18,852 bases of DNA from contig DASYXG010000176.1 in assembly GCA_035935235.1 (NCBI GenBank), positions 1 through 18,852 of the forward strand, read 5' to 3'. The notes beneath the pieces were generated by a model. The model ran no database searches. It worked only from the letters and a program-made list of their open reading frames with translations, and was not told the origin of the DNA. This stretch comes from DATARH01 sp035935235. Lineage in GTDB: Bacteria; Pseudomonadota; Alphaproteobacteria; ATCC43930; CGMCC-115725. Shown here piece after piece: positions 15,841 through 18,852 of the stretch (position 1 is its first letter; each line of letters begins with the position of its first letter). A program made the translations under genes and the position numbers.

Positions 15841-16761
15841 TTAGCCCGCCTTGGCGCGTGGCGGAAAGACTTGGTGCGGCTCTTCGAGGCCGGCGGGATC
15901 CTGGTGAATAATGATTTCGGCGTTGGGGTAGGCGCCGCGCAGCTGCGCTTCGACCGAGTCGGCGATTGCATGGGCGTGTAGCAAGTCCATCGCCCCATCC
16001 ATCTCAAGATGCAGCTGGATGAAGGCCGTCGGCCCGGCGGCGCGGGTGCGCAAATCGTGAACCGCGCTGACCTCGGACGCCGCCTCGGCGATCGCGCGGA
16101 TGCGCGCGCGATCCTTGTCGGGCATTTCGCGGTCCATCAGCTGGGTCAGCGACAGGCGCAATAGATGCGTCGAGCCGTAGATGATCCACAGACCGATAGC
16201 GCCGCCGAAGAGCGGGTCGAGGAACGGCGTGCCGAAGAAGCGGTCGAGAACGAGGGCCGCAAGCACGGTGAGGTTCACGAGCATGTCGCTGCGGAAGTGA
16301 AGCTCGTCGGCACCGATCGCCAACGATCCAGTCTTGGAGACCACATAGCGCTGGTAAAGCACTAGGACGCCGTCAACGACGATGGACACAATCATCACCG
16401 CGATGCCGAGCGTGGCGCGAGTGATCGGGGCCGGCGTGACAATCCGGTTGATGGCTTCGAATGTCACGAGCAAGGCGCCGCCCGCGAGAAAGGCCGCTTG
16501 TCCGAGCGCCGCCAGCGGTTCGGCTTTGCCGTGGCCAAAGCGATGCTCGCGATCGGCCGGTTCTGACGCATGACGTATAGCGAACAGGTTGACCGCCGCG
16601 GCAACGACGTCGAGTAGTGAATCGACCAGGCTCGACAACATCGCGACGGAACCAGTGGCGAGCCAGGCGGCGAACTTGACCATGATCAGCATGGTCGAGA
16701 CCCCGACCGAAGCGTATGCCGCGCGGTTTCTAAGACCGGTGTGCTCGGCGTCGATCGTCAC
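15841..16761 (-). CDS. fieF: Cation diffusion facilitator, FieF/YiiP-type Zn2+/Fe2+ exporter
   Basis: This is an inner-membrane proton-coupled exporter of divalent metal. The 306 residues align with Escherichia coli YiiP, with ligands offset by only 2-3 positions. Site A is D47, D51, H155 and D159; site B is D70, H73 and H77 (in the block REHRFGHGKAE); the cytoplasmic dimer site has H235, H251, H286 and D288 (IIIHQDP). The DD-HD site A is the form that favours Zn2+/Cd2+. Six hydrophobic helices come before the C-terminal ferredoxin-like domain (about 215-290). The GTG start at 16761 overlaps the pdxH stop (GTGA), so the long upstream extension of this frame inside pdxH is rejected. Last gene of the yihY-pdxH-fieF operon. 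Confidence 0.93.
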   Translation of the reverse strand: MTIDAEHTGLRNRAAYASVGVSTMLIMVKFAAWLATGSVAMLSSLVDSLLDVVAAAVNLFAIRHASEPADREHRFGHGKAEPLAALGQAAFLAGGALLVTFEAINRIVTPAPITRATLGIAVMIVSIVVDGVLVLYQRYVVSKTGSLAIGADELHFRSDMLVNLTVLAALVLDRFFGTPFLDPLFGGAIGLWIIYGSTHLLRLSLTQLMDREMPDKDRARIRAIAEAASEVSAVHDLRTRAAGPTAFIQLHLEMDGAMDLLHAHAIADSVEAQLRGAYPNAEIIIHQDPAGLEEPHQVFPPRAKAG

Positions 16762-17351
16762 GGGAACAGTCGCTCTTGGCGCCAGCGGCCTCCCTCGCGA
16801 ACAAAGACGAGGCGGTCGTGTAGACGCGAGGGTCGGTCCTGCCAGAACTCGACCAGGTCTGGTTTCACCCGGAACCCCGACCAGAAATTCGGTCGCAGGA
16901 TCGCGCTGCGGTCGGCGAAGCGGCGGGTGAACATATCGACACGCTTGTCGAGCTGCTCGCGGCTTTCGAGCACCCGCGACTGGTCGGAGGACCAAGCGGC
17001 GATCTGGCTGCCGCGCGGGCGGGTGGCAAAATAGCCGTCGGCCTCATCCTCGGAGACTTGCTCGGCGATGCCTTCGACGCGAACCTGACGCTTCAGCGAC
17101 TTCCAGTGGAAGCACAGCGCGGCATGAGGGTTGACGAAGAGCTCGTCGGATTTCCGGCTCTCGAGGTTGGTGTAGAAGACGAAGCCGCGCGGATCGGCCG
17201 ATTTCAGCAGCACCGCCCGCAGCGACGGCACGCCTGCCGCGGAGACGGTGGCAAGCGTCATCGTCTCGGCCAGCTCCTCGCTCTTCTCGGCCAGCGCCAG
17301 CCAGCGCGCGAAGGGGGCGAACGGCTCGTCTTCAGGGATGTCGTCGATCAT
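16758..17351 (-). CDS. pdxH: Pyridoxamine/pyridoxine 5'-phosphate oxidase
   Basis: This FMN enzyme makes pyridoxal 5'-phosphate from PNP or PMP (vitamin B6 synthesis and salvage, cytoplasm). From ATG 17351 it has 197 residues. Recognisable FMN-binding blocks are SLRAVLLK (43-50) and FYTNLESRKSDEL (59-71); the RPRGSQIAAWSSDQS block (111-125), FWSGFRV (156-162) and RLHDR (176-180) form the rest of the FMN/PLP site. In-frame starts further upstream (TTG 17387, ATG 17381) would overlap yihY and have no ribosome-binding site; the alignment I recall for alphaproteobacterial PdxH begins at MIDDIPEDEPF. The start is 16 nt after the yihY stop, and the stop overlaps the exporter start. Confidence 0.95.
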   Translation of the reverse strand: MIDDIPEDEPFAPFARWLALAEKSEELAETMTLATVSAAGVPSLRAVLLKSADPRGFVFYTNLESRKSDELFVNPHAALCFHWKSLKRQVRVEGIAEQVSEDEADGYFATRPRGSQIAAWSSDQSRVLESREQLDKRVDMFTRRFADRSAILRPNFWSGFRVKPDLVEFWQDRPSRLHDRLVFVREGGRWRQERLFP

Positions 17352-17367
17352 GCGGCCCGCTTTACTC

Positions 17368-18678
17368 TCAGCCGGCGGCATCGGCAATCACGCGCGTGCC
17401 TGTCGCGGAGATCAGATCGGCGAGCCGCGCCTGCATTGCCGCGCCTTCGGCGGCGACGATCCGGTCCATTGCCGGCGCGACCAGCGCCTGCCAAGGGGCG
17501 TGCTGGCGCACTGCCCAGCCGCGCGCCAGCGGTAGGTCGAGCGCCTGATAGAGATCGGATAGCGTCGCGTTCTGCGGGTTCCAGGCGAGCACCCAGCCGC
17601 CTGCCTGGGTCGGCGCGACAAAACCGGCCTGCGCCAGCCGGTTCAGATATTCGACCAGCGCCGTTGTCGGGATGCCAAGCTCGCGCGCCAAACCGGCGGT
17701 CCTTGAGGTGCCGCCCTGGTGCTGCCGCCGCGCCAGCGCCGCAATAATCGCCAGGGCGAGACCCAATTGCACGCCGCCGGCGCCGAGATGACCGAGCCGC
17801 TCGTCGATCTGCCAGGTCGGCAGATTGGCCGCGATGACCGCGCCGAAGAGGATGACCATCCATGAGAAGTACATCCACAATAGGAAGATCGGCACCACGG
17901 CGAGCGCGCCGTAAACTGTCTGGTACGACGTCGTCAGGATGTAGGCGGAAAATCCCGTTTTGAGAAACTGGATAAGGATCACCGCGCAGAGCGCCCCTGT
18001 CGCTCCATCGCGCCAGCGCACCGCGCAATTGGGGATGAGGCAGAAGAGGAGCGTGCAGGCGATGAATTCGAGCAGGAAGGGCAAGACGCGGCCAAATTCT
18101 GCCTTCCAGGTGTAGAGATCAGCGATCTGCGCCGGATTGAGGCCTGCGTGCTGGGCGACAATATCGAAATAGGTCGAGAGGGTAACGCTTCCCCCAACCA
18201 GGAGCGGCCCCAGGGTCAGGAGGGTCCAATAGGCCAGGATGCGTTGCACCCAGGGGCGCGGAACGCTGACCCGCCAAATGAGGTTGAGCTGATCCTCGAC
18301 CGTGACCAACAGCAGAACGCCAGTGCCGGCGATGCCGATCAGGCCGATCGCCGTGGTCTGCGCCGCCGAGGTGGCGAAACTTCCGAACCAGTAGGCGGCC
18401 TGCTCGCCAACGGCCGGTACGAAGGCGCGGAACATCATCGCCACCAACTGCTCGCGTAGCGCGGCGAAGGTCGGGAAGATCGACAGAATGCCGAGGGCGA
18501 TAACCCCGAGCGGAACCAGCGACACCAGCGTCGTGTAGCTGAGCGCGCCGGCAGCGGCGAAGCAGCGGTCGCGATTGAAGCGCGCCAGCGCATAGCCGAC
18601 AAAAGCCGCCGCGGTCGATATCCGATCACGGACCGTCTCGATTTGGCCGCTACTGCGGTTTCTTCCGGCGCGTCTCAT
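17368..18678 (-). CDS. YihY/BrkB-family inner-membrane protein with C-terminal winged-helix-like domain
   Basis: This 436-residue membrane protein belongs to the YihY/BrkB (formerly rbn) family; its function is not established, and the old RNase BN assignment is wrong. About six hydrophobic segments span residues 40-290 (near 45-70, 105-127, 147-168, 198-220, 228-248 and 260-286). The family core is SYQTVYGALAVVPIFLLWMY (251-270), followed by SWMVILFGA. A cytoplasmic extension (about 305-436) includes a helix-turn-helix-like stretch, TSRTAGLARELGIPTTAL then YLNRLAQAGFV (324-354), that resembles a winged-helix domain. ATG 18678 has no clear ribosome-binding site. First gene of the yihY-pdxH-fieF operon, divergent from the gene at 18821. 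Confidence 0.88.
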   Translation of the reverse strand: MRRAGRNRSSGQIETVRDRISTAAAFVGYALARFNRDRCFAAAGALSYTTLVSLVPLGVIALGILSIFPTFAALREQLVAMMFRAFVPAVGEQAAYWFGSFATSAAQTTAIGLIGIAGTGVLLLVTVEDQLNLIWRVSVPRPWVQRILAYWTLLTLGPLLVGGSVTLSTYFDIVAQHAGLNPAQIADLYTWKAEFGRVLPFLLEFIACTLLFCLIPNCAVRWRDGATGALCAVILIQFLKTGFSAYILTTSYQTVYGALAVVPIFLLWMYFSWMVILFGAVIAANLPTWQIDERLGHLGAGGVQLGLALAIIAALARRQHQGGTSRTAGLARELGIPTTALVEYLNRLAQAGFVAPTQAGGWVLAWNPQNATLSDLYQALDLPLARGWAVRQHAPWQALVAPAMDRIVAAEGAAMQARLADLISATGTRVIADAAG

Positions 18679-18684
18679 GGCCCG

Positions 18685-18713
18685 AGTCTACAGGCGGGCC
18701 CTGGCGCCGCCAA
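18685..18713 (-). promoter_or_regulatory. Candidate promoter for yihY (leaderless)
   Basis: On the minus strand TTGGCG (18713-18708) and TAGACT (18690-18685) are separated by exactly 17 nt. The ATG follows the -10 after 6 nt (CGGGCC), so transcription could begin on or next to the start codon. This would explain why yihY has no ribosome-binding site. Confidence 0.35.
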
Positions 18714-18739
18714 CTATCGCCGTGAGCGCGCCGGTTGGC
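18709..18739. repeat. Inverted repeat in the yihY/fabI divergent spacer
   Basis: GCCAAC (18709-18714) and GTTGGC (18734-18739) are perfect inverted copies 19 nt apart. The left arm overlaps the putative -35 of yihY and the right arm ends 5 nt before the putative -35 of the rightward gene, as an operator for a shared regulator might. A 6-bp match in GC-rich DNA may be chance. Confidence 0.3.
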
Positions 18740-18744
18740 TCGAT

Positions 18745-18772
18745 TTGCCGGGACGGATGGCTCGTGTAGGAT
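18745..18772 (+). promoter_or_regulatory. Candidate sigma70-like promoter for the gene at 18821
   Basis: TTGCCG (18745-18750) and TAGGAT (18767-18772) are 16 nt apart, and the following ATAACAAATA stretch is the most AT-rich part of the spacer. This leaves a leader of roughly 40 nt before ATG 18821. Confidence 0.4.
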
Positions 18773-18781
18773 AACAAATAG

Positions 18782-18795
18782 CGGGCGGTTGCCCG
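18782..18795 (+). other. Short hairpin in the leader of the gene at 18821
   Basis: CGGGC (18782-18786) and GCCCG (18791-18795) form a perfect 5-bp stem with a GGTT loop, about 10 nt after the putative -10. It would lie at the very 5' end of the transcript, where such hairpins can stabilise mRNA. It is short and may be accidental. Confidence 0.3.
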
Positions 18796-18820
18796 ACCGA
18801 GGCATCGCGGAGCCGCGCCG

Positions 18821-18852
18821 ATGACCACAACAGACGGGCTGATGGCCGGCAA
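18821..18852 (+). CDS. fabI: Probable enoyl-ACP reductase FabI (3' partial, first 10 codons)
   Basis: Only the N-terminus MTTTDGLMAG and two bases of the next codon are in the window. GLMAGK followed by RGLIMGVAN is how many alphaproteobacterial FabI proteins begin (NADH-dependent last step of the fatty acid elongation cycle), and fabI is often found near pdxH in this class; both points are from memory. GGAG (18809-18812) lies 8 nt before the ATG, which supports a real start. The remaining sequence is outside the window, so the name is provisional. Confidence 0.6.
   Translation, partial: MTTTDGLMAG

Noticed and set aside
16762..16995. N-terminal extension of the CDF exporter
   Set aside because: It lies inside pdxH in another frame; the YiiP alignment starts just after the GTG at 16761, and GTGA overlap fits operon structure.
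17382..18028. Minus-strand open frame of 226 codons overlapping yihY in another frame
   Set aside because: Arg/Ala/Gly-rich and nested inside the YihY coding sequence, which shows the family core motif.
1..18852. Mobile element, defence island, CRISPR or tRNA genes
   Set aside because: No transposase, integrase, repeat-spacer array, tRNA cloverleaf or compositional shift was seen; all genes are housekeeping or conserved families.

Overview
This window is a gene-dense, GC-rich stretch of bacterial chromosome. The best guess is an alphaproteobacterium of the Rhodospirillales type. The reasons are the base composition, the STAS-fused MlaE permease with an MlaF, MlaD and PqiC-like lipoprotein operon, and a pdxH-containing operon divergent from what looks like fabI. 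The lineage is an inference from gene content, since no rRNA gene is present. No IS element, integrase, tRNA, CRISPR array or other sign of transfer was seen, and no stretch over 300 bases lacks a gene.

Left part (1-10851, all + strand): the 3' end of an acetolactate-synthase-like ThDP enzyme is followed by a compact glycogen/alpha-glucan module, glgB, glgX and malQ. These are separated by 10 nt and then by an ATGA overlap. GlgB makes alpha-1,6 branches, GlgX removes short branches, and MalQ rearranges the released maltodextrins. glgA, glgC and glgP are not in the window. Next come an FAD oxidoreductase of the L-2-hydroxyglutarate dehydrogenase type, alanine dehydrogenase (ald), and a small methyltransferase-fold protein with a non-canonical SAM motif.

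Middle part: apt (purine salvage) lies on the minus strand and converges with the methyltransferase gene. Divergent from apt is a lipid-transport operon (11484-14989): a STAS-fused MlaE permease, an MlaF ATPase, an MlaD-type MCE protein and an outer-membrane-type lipoprotein. These should form an inner-membrane ABC machine moving lipid across the envelope. Downstream is an uncharacterised His-rich protein (15033-15833). Its ribosome-binding site appears to lie inside a strong hairpin at 14998-15030.

Right part: a minus-strand operon runs yihY, then pdxH, then a FieF/YiiP-type zinc/iron CDF exporter. pdxH and the exporter are coupled by a GTGA overlap. Divergent from yihY, the first 10 codons of a probable fabI begin at 18821. 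The 142-nt divergent spacer carries promoter-like elements for both directions, and the yihY one would give a leaderless mRNA.

Most of the window is ordinary housekeeping metabolism, and I found no clear undescribed multi-gene system. The points most worth a second look are the hairpin at 14998-15030, the stop-codon hairpin at 10845-10870, the yihY/fabI spacer and the uncharacterised His-rich protein.
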